A DNA stretch of 64,000 bases from Ktedonobacter robiniae (GCF_016587375.1 NZ_BNJG01000001.1:1488001-1552000); one strand, 5' to 3'. Positions 7,514-16,972 are shown, counted from the stretch's first letter. The notes: generated by a model not told the origin, from the sequence alone. Program-made: numbers and translations.

Positions 7514-9559
7514 ATGGCTGAAGGCAACTCTCGTGTAGGCCAGCGTATAGGCGATTACCGGCTCACACGGTTAATGGGCGAAGGAGGCTTCGCTCAGGTC
7601 TACCGTGGAGAACATATACAGACCCAGGAACTCGTCGCAATTAAACTGCTTCACACACTACCTGGACAACTTGATGAAGCTCAAATTCGCAAATTCTATA
7701 AAGAAAGCCGTATTGTTACCAGCCTGCGCCATCCTCATATCGTCAAGGTCCAACGTTTCGGCGTAGATGAAAGAACACCCTATCTCATTATGGAGTTTCT
7801 GCCCTATGGTACATTACGCAGACGCCATCCAGAAGGCAGTATCCTTAAACCAACCCTGATCTACTCCTATCTGGAAAAGATTGCCGATGCCCTCGACTAT
7901 GCCCATAGCCAGGGTATTGTCCATCGCGACGTCAAACCAGAGAATATCTTACTCAATCGCAGAGGTGAGCTGATCCTCAGTGATTTTGGCATTGCCTTTA
8001 TCAGCCACCATAACGCCGAGATCAGCCAGTTGAGTATGCCCGGATTGGCAGGTACCTATTTCTATATGGCACCTGAACAATGGATGGAGAAACCAACCTA
8101 CGCCAGTGACCAGTACTCACTCGCGCTCACCGTCTATGAATGGCTATGCGGCGAGCGCCCCTACCGTGGAAACCCTGGCTCGCTCCTCCTCCAGCACCTC
8201 AATGTCATTCCCCCCTCTCCAAGGGCACGCAATCCTATGATTAGCACGGCCGTAGAAGAGGTCATTATGAAGGGACTCGCGAAAGATCCCAACCAACGCT
8301 ACGCGACGGTGCAGGAGTTCGCGCGCGCCTTTGGAGAGGCCGCCGGTCTGAATATAACGACGCCCGCAAGCGTCCATCATACCTCTCTTATCAATCGCCA
8401 ACACCAGGAAGAGGTCGCGTCCCATGAGACCCAGAGACTGAGTCTGCCACCGTCCAAACAGCCTCTCTCTGACCTGGCACGCTCAACCAAAGACTTTGAG
8501 CACATCAAAAAGCGTGTGGCACAGAACACAAAAGCCCAGCTAGCCAATCTCACCCGGCGCAATGTGCTGCTCGGCCTGGCGGGCGTCGCCTTTGTCGCAA
8601 GCGCGGGCAGTATTTTCTTCTTTAGCCAGCATACCACGCCTCCCCCAGCCCAATCGAAGACGCCTACCAATACTCCCGGATACGTTTTGCGCACATTCGC
8701 GCTGGACGCGACTGCGCTGGACCTAAGCTGGTCCCCTAAAGGGACCTATCTCGCCTCCGGCTGCGCCAATGGCACAGTTAATGTCTGGGAGGCACAGACA
8801 GGCAAGCGTATCACAAGCTACCACCAACATACACGGAGAGTAAACGCGGTCGCCTGGTCACCTGATGAACGCTTCCTGGCCTCCGCCAGCGACGACAGTA
8901 CCATTCATGTCTGGAATCCCTTGAGTGGTAAACTTACACAGAAGTATACTGGGCATAGTGAAGCCGTCAGCGTGCTCTCGTGGTCGCCTGATGGACAGAC
9001 ACTGGCCTCGGGCAGTGCAGATACCACCATCCAGCTCTGGGAACCAATCAGTGGCAACCTCCTCGAACGTTATGAGGGACATACTCATGGTATCTCCGCC
9101 CTGGCATGGTCACCTCAAGGCGCACAAATTGCCTCCTCCGCCCTGAACGAGAATAACGTTGTCATCTGGGAAGTGACAAGCAAGCAGATAGTCGTCAGTC
9201 ACCAGCATAGCGACTCAGTGCTTGCCCTGAGCTGGTCCCCTCATGGAAATTACCTGGCGTCCGGTGGCAAAGATAGCCAGGTACATGTCTGGAGCATTGC
9301 CAGCGGTGAGAAAGCCAGGGTCTATACTGGACATAGAGGCAATGTCTATGCCATAGCCTGGTCATCGACGGAGACCGCCATCGCCTCGGGAGGCGATGAT
9401 CGCACGATCCAGATCTGGCCGCCCTTCGAGGGCGATAGGCTCTATACCAATATTTTGCAGACAACCACATATGGCCTGGCCTGGTCGCCCACAAGCGGAA
9501 CCACAATCGCGTCCGGTGGCGATGATAAACAGGTGAAGATCTGGCGCGCCATAGAGTAA
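7514..9559 (+). CDS. Ser/Thr protein kinase with transmembrane helix and seven WD40 repeats
   Basis: A 681-residue Hanks-type kinase (PknB-like). It has the glycine loop GEGGFAQVYRG, catalytic lysine K44 (VAIK), H137-R-D139-VKPEN, D157-F-G and APEQW. After a linker, one membrane helix at about 349-370 leads to seven WD40 units, each with the SWSPxG...LASG...xxxW pattern, enough for a complete propeller. With the kinase inside, the propeller should lie outside, so it could act as a receptor. The start is uncertain: in-frame ATGs also exist at 7439 and 7487, and the one at 7514 is where family similarity (VGQRIGDYRL) begins. A lipoprotein gene follows 76 bp downstream. Confidence 0.92.
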   Translation: MAEGNSRVGQRIGDYRLTRLMGEGGFAQVYRGEHIQTQELVAIKLLHTLPGQLDEAQIRKFYKESRIVTSLRHPHIVKVQRFGVDERTPYLIMEFLPYGTLRRRHPEGSILKPTLIYSYLEKIADALDYAHSQGIVHRDVKPENILLNRRGELILSDFGIAFISHHNAEISQLSMPGLAGTYFYMAPEQWMEKPTYASDQYSLALTVYEWLCGERPYRGNPGSLLLQHLNVIPPSPRARNPMISTAVEEVIMKGLAKDPNQRYATVQEFARAFGEAAGLNITTPASVHHTSLINRQHQEEVASHETQRLSLPPSKQPLSDLARSTKDFEHIKKRVAQNTKAQLANLTRRNVLLGLAGVAFVASAGSIFFFSQHTTPPPAQSKTPTNTPGYVLRTFALDATALDLSWSPKGTYLASGCANGTVNVWEAQTGKRITSYHQHTRRVNAVAWSPDERFLASASDDSTIHVWNPLSGKLTQKYTGHSEAVSVLSWSPDGQTLASGSADTTIQLWEPISGNLLERYEGHTHGISALAWSPQGAQIASSALNENNVVIWEVTSKQIVVSHQHSDSVLALSWSPHGNYLASGGKDSQVHVWSIASGEKARVYTGHRGNVYAIAWSSTETAIASGGDDRTIQIWPPFEGDRLYTNILQTTTYGLAWSPTSGTTIASGGDDKQVKIWRAIE

Positions 9560-9635
9560 ACGCAACAAATTACGAGGGCAAGCCGTTTAGCATAGAGAGA
9601 ATATAGTAGAGCGCGAACAAGGCAGCGGAGGAATC

Positions 9636-10817
9636 ATGTATAGAGAGGTCCGAGAGAATCGGCGTAGACATACTAACTCACATAGACAGCCCTTCGCCGG
9701 ATTCGCGCTCAGCCTGTTTCTCCTCCTGCTCCTTGCCAGTTGTGGAAGCGCCCAGGCAACGACAACTACGACGGGGACACAGCACATCGTTAAGAGCAAT
9801 GTGCCAGCAACCACAAAAATGATCGCCCTGGGCGCACAGCCTTGCCCCACAACCGCTGCCTCAACGGATTACTGGAGCGCCGTCGTTGGTATTCAACGTG
9901 AACAGAACAGTATAGAGAAGGTCTCATGCGGCCACCTGGAGGGGAACGATACGCTGCAAGCCCTGGTCGAGGTCGACTACAATGGCGCGAGTGGGGGCGT
10001 CAAAGATATTTATGTGTATGACCAGGTCACAGGTCCGGCCCCCACGAAGATTCTGGAACTCAAAGACCTCTACCAGGGCGACGCCCGCATCAGTGGCTAT
10101 AATACCGTTATCACCCGCGAGGTAGACTGGAACTCCAGCGTCAATAAGGGTCAGTCTGCGGATTCGGTCCAGCGGGACCTGTATCGCGAGTTCAAATGGG
10201 CGCCGGGCGCGAATGGCATGTTGCCCGTCGCGTTTCGTGGCTTCTATCCTGACCTGACACGCTACCAGGCAGAAACTGATCAACAGCAGGTGAGTAAAAG
10301 CCATGAGCAGTGGAAGCTGGATCCGCGCCAGGTTGCGCAACACATGGCCAGCAACCTGTTGAAATGGTCGGGAGCAAGCCAGGCCCGCATCCTGAAGCAA
10401 CAAGGGGTAGATGCCACAGTAAGCCTGAAGAACGCGGGACAGGATGGCGGTACGATTACTGTCACCTTGAGCCGCCTGGAGGGCCGATCTGATGGCATCT
10501 GGCTCGTAACCCAGGTCGACAGCGATGCCCTACTCATAACCCAACCCACACCCCTTGACCACCTCGCGCGCAACTTTACGCTCACAGGCAAGGGTCCAAC
10601 CGGTGTCAGCGGCCAGGTAAAGGTCTTCGATCACCTGTACAACGAAATTGGGAGTGCCAGCACCACGAGCGCCGGAAATGATGCCACAACCTTTCACACC
10701 CCCGTTAGCTATACGCCTACCTTCGATAAAGGGAGCGAAGAGGGCATCCTCGCCCTCTTCGCGCAAAAAGGTAACGCTATCCAGGGGGCAGTTATGTTTA
10801 AAGCCTTGCTTGGCTAG
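9636..10817 (+). CDS. Secreted lipoprotein of unknown function
   Basis: A 393-residue protein with a type II signal peptide: basic N-terminus, hydrophobic FALSLFLLLLLA and lipobox LASC with C36. GGAGG lies just upstream of the ATG. The mature part has no motif I recognise; the region with DVQRDLYREFKWAPG followed by a beta-rich C-terminus suggests a globular extracytoplasmic protein. It starts 76 bp after the kinase-WD40 gene without an obvious terminator, so co-transcription is likely and it might serve the kinase sensor. That link is inferred from position only. Confidence 0.75.
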   Translation: MYREVRENRRRHTNSHRQPFAGFALSLFLLLLLASCGSAQATTTTTGTQHIVKSNVPATTKMIALGAQPCPTTAASTDYWSAVVGIQREQNSIEKVSCGHLEGNDTLQALVEVDYNGASGGVKDIYVYDQVTGPAPTKILELKDLYQGDARISGYNTVITREVDWNSSVNKGQSADSVQRDLYREFKWAPGANGMLPVAFRGFYPDLTRYQAETDQQQVSKSHEQWKLDPRQVAQHMASNLLKWSGASQARILKQQGVDATVSLKNAGQDGGTITVTLSRLEGRSDGIWLVTQVDSDALLITQPTPLDHLARNFTLTGKGPTGVSGQVKVFDHLYNEIGSASTTSAGNDATTFHTPVSYTPTFDKGSEEGILALFAQKGNAIQGAVMFKALLG

Positions 10818-10835
10818 CCTGCGTTCACACTACAC

Positions 10836-11225
10836 CTACTCGACAAACCAGGTTCTCGTAATCAGACCGTCTGTGACCTCATACATGACAATGGAGCGGA
10901 CAGAGGGGCCATCCACCAGGCCTTCTACCTCCTCCTCATCAATGATGAGATTCTCCGAGGTAATACGCCTGGTTATATGTGCATGCAAATGTGGACACTC
11001 GGTAAAGAGCTTGGCATAGGAGAGGCGCAACGCCCCCAGGCCCTCGTCAAGTATCTGTCCACCAGGATGCAAAGCTACCGTTACAGTAGGACTGTAACAT
11101 GCCAGGAAAGCCTCTAGATCATGGGCATTATACGCCTGTAACTGGCGATCAACGACATCCTGCGCCGTCATCGTCTCTAGATCTAAATCTAAATCTAGAT
11201 CTACAATCATACCTTGTTGCTTCAT
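10836..11225 (-). CDS. SnoaL/NTF2-like protein with a Leu-Asp repeat near the N-terminus
   Basis: A 129-residue protein. The ATG at 11225 is preceded by GAGG about 9 nt upstream and is preferred to a longer frame. From residue 18 on (AQDVVDRQLQAYNAHDLEAFLACYSPTVTV) it matches the SnoaL-like/NTF2 fold, a cone-shaped domain used by small cyclases, isomerases and ketosteroid-isomerase-like enzymes. The C-terminal MYEVTDGLITRTWFV strand is also typical. Residues 8-16 are a D-L repeat encoded by GATCTA/GATTTA hexamers. It converges on the lipoprotein gene with only 18 bp between the stops and no hairpin. Confidence 0.8.
   Translation of the reverse strand: MKQQGMIVDLDLDLDLETMTAQDVVDRQLQAYNAHDLEAFLACYSPTVTVALHPGGQILDEGLGALRLSYAKLFTECPHLHAHITRRITSENLIIDEEEVEGLVDGPSVRSIVMYEVTDGLITRTWFVE
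11183..11211. repeat. Hexanucleotide repeat inside a coding region
   Basis: Four near-identical GAT(C/T)TA hexamers in tandem encode Asp-Leu four times on the minus strand. The array is also roughly palindromic (outer GATCTA units, inner GATTTA units). Change in copy number would keep frame. Confidence 0.6.
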
Positions 11226-11713
11226 AATAAAAAACCTCAATTGAATAAAATAATACCATCCTCCTATGCTATTACATTTTGCCGACGCACGCAACTTTTA
11301 CCACCAATTATGTCCATTGGCAGGGTTAAATCGAGATAGTTTCTAAACAATATTTGCTCAAACCTGCCAGTAGCTGGCAAATTCCTGTTTTTTATAGAAA
11401 AAGCCTCCCCTTCCGCCGTTACTTTATAGTAACCATAAATATGTATACAAACTATATATTTCTATGCTATACTTCAATATATCTCATCTTTATGAGTGTA
11501 AATATTTTTTCTCTTTTGATTCTATATTATTATTTTTTTTCTTCACTCACAGCACCTTGCATCTCCCAGATGGGCGCAGAGAATATGTAATATCTTCTCT
11601 CCTTAAATGAGAGAAAGCTTCCTAATATCTCTCCCTGACACCGCTAATGCACCAGTTATGAGTGAAGCAAAACATCCAGTCGTTCTCATCGGCTGGATTG
11701 AGGGAAAAACAGT
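11226..11713. other. AT-rich intergenic region
   Basis: About 490 bp between divergent genes, strongly AT-rich around 11380-11560 with long T/A stretches. It probably carries both promoters, but none can be singled out with confidence. No gene or repeat seen. Confidence 0.4.
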
Positions 11714-13230
11714 ATGCGCTACTGCTATGCCTGCGGCTCTGCCCTCTCCTCAGAGCACGCTCAGTACTGCGACAATTGTGGCAAATCCCAGACACCGCCC
11801 GCTTCTATCAGCAGTACTACGACTCCCATAGACACAGATTCGGCTCCGGCCTTTTCCTTTCAGGAGTTCACGCCAGCCAAAGAAGCCGCAACAGCCCTTT
11901 CAGGGGAGCATTATCAGGGCAAAGAAGTCTCACATTATGCCATGCCAGCGGTTCATGTGCTTGAAGCCCCAAATGCGCAGTCCGCATCTGAGCAATTTGC
12001 ATCGGATATGCACAACAGTGCTGTAGAGGCAAACGCCATAACAGCCAATGAGCCAACCGTGGCGGTGCCCTCTTCAGCCGAACACGCGCCGCTAGCACCC
12101 GTTTACCAACCACAAAGCGGTGTTTTTCCACCACAGGCACCCGTGCCACAGCCGGGAGCGCCTTACGATCCTGCCGCGACACCTTCTGTCTCGTCGCCAC
12201 AGAATATATACCCTCCCATACCAGGACAGGCACCTTATTACGGTCCCCAGGGCGTGCCCTCAGCCTTCCCCATACAGGGAAGCACGCCTTATGGCCCTTA
12301 CTATCCACCAGTTCCCGCGCCAGCTCCGCGCAAACGCTCCTGGTTCAGTAGTACGCCCGCCAAAATTTTAATTGCCGTCATTCTCCTGGTTCTCCTGATC
12401 GGTGGCAGCGCAACGAGCTACTATATCTATTTGATTACGCGCCCCAAGCCGGTCATTAGCATCGACAGTGTCTATAATGTCAATGCCTTGCCAACTGGAT
12501 CAACCAATGTTGGTCTCACCTTCAAAGGCTCCGATTTCACCAAAAGCTCCCCGATCACTATCCTGATGGATGGATACCCTCTTCCAGGGCAACCACAAAT
12601 CATCAGCGACAAGGATGGCAAAGCTGAGGCTGTACTCACAGTCAAAGAAGAATGGGTCACCGGCAAGCACACATTGACCGCCAAGGATGGTGACGGCTAT
12701 ACGACCGCCAAAGGGGTTGCGATTAACATTGTCAAACAGGGCGAGGCAGGTACGCCAGGACCCGGTGGAGCACCAGCCGACAATGAATCATTCACTATCA
12801 GCGGGCAAACAAATAAGGATACTGATCTCAACATTACAGTTACGGGTCAACCCGATCCTCAGGGGGATTAGCTTGCTTTGAAGGTGCAGATGGGCATGTC
12901 TTCACTGATACAGGCAAACTCGACGATGGTACACCATACACGACTAAGTACGCGACCACCTGTAGTGGTACCTACAAAAGCGGCAAACTCGAAGTCACTG
13001 AAACCATGAAGCAGGAAGAGACGACCTTCGTCACGCAGGGTGTCACCTTTACCTGCAAGACAAAGACACCTTATGAGAGCCTGAAAGTAGAAGGCACCTA
13101 CGGACCCAATCAACGCTTCAGTGGCACCTATACTTTTCCAGCAACGACCGCGAACTGCACACCATATGACATTAGTCTCACAACGCAAGCAGAGAGCGGC
13201 ACATGGGACGGTGGCCCCAGTTTTAGTTAG
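11714..13230 (+). pseudogene. Zinc-ribbon membrane protein, frameshifted at a G run
   Basis: The gene opens with a zinc ribbon (CYACG...CDNCG, residues 4-24), then a FSFQEF motif, a Pro/Tyr-rich linker, a membrane helix (about 217-238) and a beta-rich outer region. It stops with TAG at 12869-12871. Just before, at GGGGG (12862-12866), a shift to the -1 frame opens a further 120 codons (GGLACFEGADG...TYKSGKLEVTE...GTWDGGPS). These align with the C-terminus of the intact tandem paralogue at 13506-15140. One missing G explains the break. It could be a natural mutation, slippage or a base-calling error; the shifted part keeps normal codon use, so the change is recent or artefactual. Confidence 0.75.
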
Positions 13231-13253
13231 ACGAACAGTTGAGTAGGCTATGA

Positions 13254-13286
13254 TAGGTGAGCAACGGCTTTGCCGTTGCCCACCTA
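13254..13286. terminator. Intergenic palindrome with GGC-TTT-GCC apex
   Basis: 15-bp arms (13254-13268, 13272-13286) with one A:C mismatch and a TTT loop. It lies 24 bp after the frameshifted zinc-ribbon gene. A CAGGGCGAGAACTGG tail related to the accessory motif follows. Confidence 0.65.
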
Positions 13287-13505
13287 CACCCCTTCCCCAG
13301 GGCGAGAACTGGAATACCCTGTTTGCAGAGAAAAGCAAGGTGCGCAAAGCCGATAAATATGCTATACTCCTACCATATTTGCACATTATCCTTTAGCAAT
13401 ACGAGCGTCCAGGGCCCCAACACCTTCTACTGGACCAACGCGCACTTATTCACCACCTACTGAAAACACACAAAGCACATCCCAGGTATATTGGAGGATG
13501 CATTC

Positions 13506-15140
13506 ATGCTACATTGCCAAGCTTGTGGAGCGGAAATCCCCTCAGATGGCGCACGTTTCTGTGGCAACTGCGGGCAACCTATTCCCCCTCCCCAGCCAGT
13601 AGAGGCTCCGGCTCCGGCTCATAAAACTCCGTCTTTCAACGAAAACCGCTCCCTTGCTGATGAGAAGACGGTCCGGGGCATGCCCCCAGAGGCCGCGAGC
13701 ACTTCCGCAGCATCTCAGCCGGGCGATAATGCCAATGATTTCTCGTTTCAGGAGTTTCAGTCTGCCAAGGAACAAGAGGCCCAAAGCCAGTCATCAGCCA
13801 GACAAGAGGAGGCAAAAACGGCCTATGGTGGCGGTGAGCATTTTGGGGCGCCCGTGGAAGCAGAAAGGCCTCAAGCGGCGGCTCCATCTACGCCGCCTGC
13901 AGGCTATGCGGCTCCCCCTCAAATGCCTCCACGTGCACCAATGGCCCCAGGTGGTTCCTACGCGCCACCCGCTTCTATACCAGATGCAGCATACCCTCCC
14001 GCCGCACCCGCGTCTGTGCGACCGGGCATGCCCACGCCACAGGCTACACCCTATCAACCGGGTGGGTATCCTCCTCCCGCCACTCCCTATCAGTCTGGTG
14101 CCTTTCAACAGCAGCAGAGTGTGCCTTCACAACCAGGATACCCACCACTCCCACCTGCCGGAACACCTCCAGCCTTCCCAGGCACCTACCCCACGGGCGC
14201 CTATCCTCCTCCTCAGCAGAAGAAATCCTGGCTGAGCACAACCGCGGGCAAGGTAACTATCGGGCTCCTGATCGTCGTGCTCCTGCTGGGAGGCATAGGA
14301 GTTTATGCGGTCTATCAACTCACTCGTCCCAAGCCAATCATTAACGTGACGAGCAGCTATAAAGTCGGGAGTGTCCCCGCAGGTTCAACAAGTACCAGCT
14401 TACATGTGACGGGGCAACAATTCTCCAATAGCTCAGACATTACCTTCCTCCTGGATGGCAATCCTATCGCAGGCCAGTCGCCGGTACTAAGCGATAAAGA
14501 TGGCAAGATCTCTAGCGATCTCAAAATTGATACCGGTTGGAGCATTGGTCAACACACTCTGACCGCCAAAGACGCCGGCGGATATACCACCAAAGATGGT
14601 ATTCCTATTGATGTCGTCCCTGAAGGGCAGGCCCATACTCCAGGCCCCAAAGGTTCTCCCTCAGATGATCAGAGCTTCAGGCTGGAGGTCCTGCTCATGG
14701 GCCAGGATAGCGAGAGCGGCAAACCCTTTACAAGCAAGGCCACCCTTATCGTGACAGGCCACGCCGATCCCGCAGGCGGCAGCATCTGTACCCAGTACGC
14801 CGATGGGCAGCCTCATACCGCAACTGATACCTCTGCTAGTGGGGCCAATACCCGCGAGACGATGACCTCACAGTGCGACGGCAACTATAAAAGCGGTAAG
14901 GTCGACTATACAGAGAAACTCTTGCAAGATAGCCTCGAAATTACGGAACAGGGCCAGACATTTAAATGCACCCTTGATAATTCTGGCACAGCTATCCACC
15001 TGACTGGGAACTTCGATAGCCCCAGTTCGGCAAAGGGAACCTTCGACAATGGCACCCAGTCATATACCTGCAACATTCCCGGTGCTAGTAAACTAGCAGT
15101 GCATGATACAGGCTCCTGGACTGGCCTTAAAGTCGCATAG
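13506..15140 (+). CDS. Zinc-ribbon membrane protein, paralogue of the preceding gene
   Basis: A 544-residue protein. GGAGG at 13493-13497 fixes the ATG at 13506. The domain order is: zinc ribbon CQACG...CGNCG (residues 4-24), a NDFSFQEFQSAKE motif shared with its neighbour, about 170 residues of Pro/Ala/Tyr-rich linker, a membrane helix (about 247-270), then an extracytoplasmic half. That half has an Ig-like stretch (TSTSLHVTGQQFSNSSDITFLLDG) and a C-terminal beta domain with paired cysteines (SICTQYADG, TSQCDGNY, TFKCTLD, YTCNIPG). The ribbon should bind zinc in the cytoplasm. Role unknown; a sensory or envelope-scaffold function is a guess. Confidence 0.75.
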   Translation: MLHCQACGAEIPSDGARFCGNCGQPIPPPQPVEAPAPAHKTPSFNENRSLADEKTVRGMPPEAASTSAASQPGDNANDFSFQEFQSAKEQEAQSQSSARQEEAKTAYGGGEHFGAPVEAERPQAAAPSTPPAGYAAPPQMPPRAPMAPGGSYAPPASIPDAAYPPAAPASVRPGMPTPQATPYQPGGYPPPATPYQSGAFQQQQSVPSQPGYPPLPPAGTPPAFPGTYPTGAYPPPQQKKSWLSTTAGKVTIGLLIVVLLLGGIGVYAVYQLTRPKPIINVTSSYKVGSVPAGSTSTSLHVTGQQFSNSSDITFLLDGNPIAGQSPVLSDKDGKISSDLKIDTGWSIGQHTLTAKDAGGYTTKDGIPIDVVPEGQAHTPGPKGSPSDDQSFRLEVLLMGQDSESGKPFTSKATLIVTGHADPAGGSICTQYADGQPHTATDTSASGANTRETMTSQCDGNYKSGKVDYTEKLLQDSLEITEQGQTFKCTLDNSGTAIHLTGNFDSPSSAKGTFDNGTQSYTCNIPGASKLAVHDTGSWTGLKVA

Positions 15141-15150
15141 AGAGAAGGCT

Positions 15151-15212
15151 CTCATAAAGGAGATCGCGCCCTGGCAGCCTTCAGGCTGCCAGGGCGCGAT
15201 CTCCTTTATGAG
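15151..15212. terminator. Intergenic palindrome, 29-bp perfect stem
   Basis: Arms 15151-15179 and 15184-15212 with a TTCA loop, starting 10 bp after the zinc-ribbon gene stop. Strong stem with no distinct T-tract. Confidence 0.85.
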
Positions 15213-15339
15213 CACTTTAATTCCCTTTGGCTCCTTCATAAGAAATATATCCATACAGTTCACTCTATCAACGCAAACGCTTGCTATGATGAGGGTAAGG
15301 TCACACTGTATAGATAGGCATAATGAGAAGGAGCAGGTC

Positions 15340-15822
15340 ATGAGACCAGGATCGAGCGAACAGAGACCACCACAGATAATACGTCAGAAGATCCCTTCCT
15401 CCTCCTCTTTACCCCAGGCGCCGCTTGCTCACAAGCCTTCCAGGCGCGAGCGCTGGCTCTGTTATACCAGTATTTTTCTCTGCGGTTGGAGTTTCACGGC
15501 CCTGCTAGAGCACCTGCTCTGGTTTTCGCTCACCATTCCTTTCTCCTGGGTTCAGCTTGCAGTCCCCCTCTTGCTCACCTCCACGGCCCACCTGACCCTC
15601 TTTCCAGAACTGGCTCCTCCGGTCGGCAGCCTCCTCTGGAGAGAACAGACACGTTGGTTGAGCATCCTCCTACTCCTGGCTTTAATCATTCTCCCCTCCT
15701 GCCTGGCCTTCCTTCCATACGAGGGTCTAGGCATGGCCTGGCCCTGGCCCTGGCCCCTGACCATCCTGTTACTACTCGGCACAGGCTACATTCTATGGAA
15801 GACGCTGCGCACCGCCACCTGA
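15340..15822 (+). CDS. Integral membrane protein of unknown function
   Basis: A 160-residue protein. AGAAGGAG ends 8 nt before the ATG at 15340, which fixes the start; the longer frame upstream runs through the terminator and is rejected. The first 45 residues are polar and basic (RPPQIIRQKIP, PSRRERW), followed by four hydrophobic segments (about 47-68, 72-92, 106-126, 133-152). The last includes WPWPWPLTILLLLG. No family is recognised. The next gene is also a small membrane protein. Confidence 0.65.
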   Translation: MRPGSSEQRPPQIIRQKIPSSSSLPQAPLAHKPSRRERWLCYTSIFLCGWSFTALLEHLLWFSLTIPFSWVQLAVPLLLTSTAHLTLFPELAPPVGSLLWREQTRWLSILLLLALIILPSCLAFLPYEGLGMAWPWPWPLTILLLLGTGYILWKTLRTAT

Positions 15823-15914
15823 TCATGCTCTTGGGTGATAATGTGTAGGATCCGTGCTGGCATAGATTGCGAGCGTAGTGATCTCCCCGGCGGCGTTTTC
15901 CCGGCAATGATGTA

Positions 15915-15923
15915 TGGTACAAT
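15915..15923 (+). promoter_or_regulatory. Extended -10 promoter element
   Basis: TGGTACAAT (15915-15923), embedded in TATGGTACAAT. The same 11-mer occurs at 23182-23192 before the UPF0173-like gene. No good -35 box is visible. It points to transcription starting near 15930 and supports the downstream start at 16009. Confidence 0.5.
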
Positions 15924-16008
15924 AGAGAAGAAAGAATACATGTGTAAGGAGTTTGTAGCAGAGCACCACAGGGTATATAACCCGCCATACTCAGGAAGGC
16001 CTGGCAAC

Positions 16009-16413
16009 ATGCGATCTACGGCGAAGTACAAACAGCGTAGTTGTCAAACACATTCTTCTAGGCAGACGAACTGGTGGACATGGTGGATCTGGTTCTGGGG
16101 GGCCTACTGGATCTTCCACCAGTGGCTTATCGCTCTCGCTATCGCGGGCTTTCTCTTCCTTCTCTACACGGCCTGGAAAAATGATTGGCTTCATCTACGC
16201 AAACCAACTACGGTTATCTATGTCAGCAAACCCATGTCAGCCTCACCGCAGGTACATGAACAAGTATTGCGCTACGAACGAGGCTACCAGGGACTGGACA
16301 CGCCTCCGGTGGATTCAGCAACGCTCTATTCACAGAACAGGCCCTCGCCCTGGGAATACGAGCAGCCATCAACGCAGTATCCAGAGCAAGAGCCACCGGC
16401 GGCTATGCAATAG
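16009..16413 (+). CDS. Tryptophan-rich membrane protein of unknown function
   Basis: A 134-residue protein from ATG 16009, preceded by AGGAAGG at a good distance. An in-frame ATG at 15940 would extend it but lies almost on the predicted transcription start. A basic N-terminus leads into a very Trp-rich hydrophobic stretch (WWTWWIWFWGAYW) and then a second hydrophobic run (LIALAIAGFLFLLY), so one long or two short membrane segments. The last 75 residues are polar and Pro/Gln/Tyr-rich. It converges on the next gene with an 18-bp gap. Function unknown. Confidence 0.6.
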   Translation: MRSTAKYKQRSCQTHSSRQTNWWTWWIWFWGAYWIFHQWLIALAIAGFLFLLYTAWKNDWLHLRKPTTVIYVSKPMSASPQVHEQVLRYERGYQGLDTPPVDSATLYSQNRPSPWEYEQPSTQYPEQEPPAAMQ

Positions 16414-16431
16414 CCTGGCGAGCTATACGCT

Positions 16432-16815
16432 TTAATTATCGCTTGCCAGGGTCGTGTTATCTAACTCAGCCAGAGCCAGCGATACTTCACGATAGCATGG
16501 CTCCCAAATATCTAGAAGCGCTTGAAACTTGGCTTTTACTTCAGGATCGCAGGTCTCCCTGAGCCAGCGCCTCGTCTTCTCAATCTGGCATGCCTGCTCC
16601 ATTAGCCAGATATGGGTGCGCTCCTTGACCGATGCCAGCGAACCAAAACGCGTCGGCAAGTAGGCAATGACAATATCATTCCCAGAATCCTGAGATACCG
16701 TAATTTGCAATAAAGCGGTATGGCGCAGACGCTCTCCCTTGCTCACCAACACCTCATGTAACAGGAAACGCCCATATCTTTGTACAACCATACCGACCTC
16801 TTGAGTAAGGTGCAT
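16432..16815 (-). CDS. Conserved-looking soluble protein of unknown function
   Basis: A 127-residue protein with no signal peptide or membrane segment. The N-terminal half is beta-rich (VGMVVQRYGRFLLHEVLV, HTALLQITVS) and the C-terminal half helical (ERTHIWLMEQACQIEKTRRW, VKAKFQALLDIWEPC). A second open frame on the same strand, 16972 to 16816, could be its true N-terminus: at the GGCGGG run near 16838-16845, removing one G (or adding two) joins the frames into a continuous sequence (MPGGSYESGSLMHLTQEV). No ribosome site decides between these options. Family not recognised. Confidence 0.5.
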   Translation of the reverse strand: MHLTQEVGMVVQRYGRFLLHEVLVSKGERLRHTALLQITVSQDSGNDIVIAYLPTRFGSLASVKERTHIWLMEQACQIEKTRRWLRETCDPEVKAKFQALLDIWEPCYREVSLALAELDNTTLASDN

Positions 16816-16972
16816 AAGGCTTCCGCTTTCGTAGGAACCCGCCGGGCATAATCACCCTTCGGATACGCAGTATTTCAACGTTTACTGCATCCTGGGTATA
16901 CCGGTAGCCAAGCGCTTCGCCCGCTACCAGGCACGCTTCCCCCACAAACAATGTACAAAAACACACTCCCAT

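Noticed and set aside
12862..12871. Programmed -1 ribosomal frameshift in the first zinc-ribbon gene
   Set aside because: The site (CAG GGG GAT TAG) is not a canonical X XXY YYZ slippery heptamer, and two other genes in the window lose one G in the same way, so mutation or base error is more likely.
13654..14235. 193-codon alternative frame inside the zinc-ribbon gene at 13506
   Set aside because: It reads the Pro-rich linker in another frame, giving His/Arg/Pro-rich nonsense; the linker alone explains the open frame.
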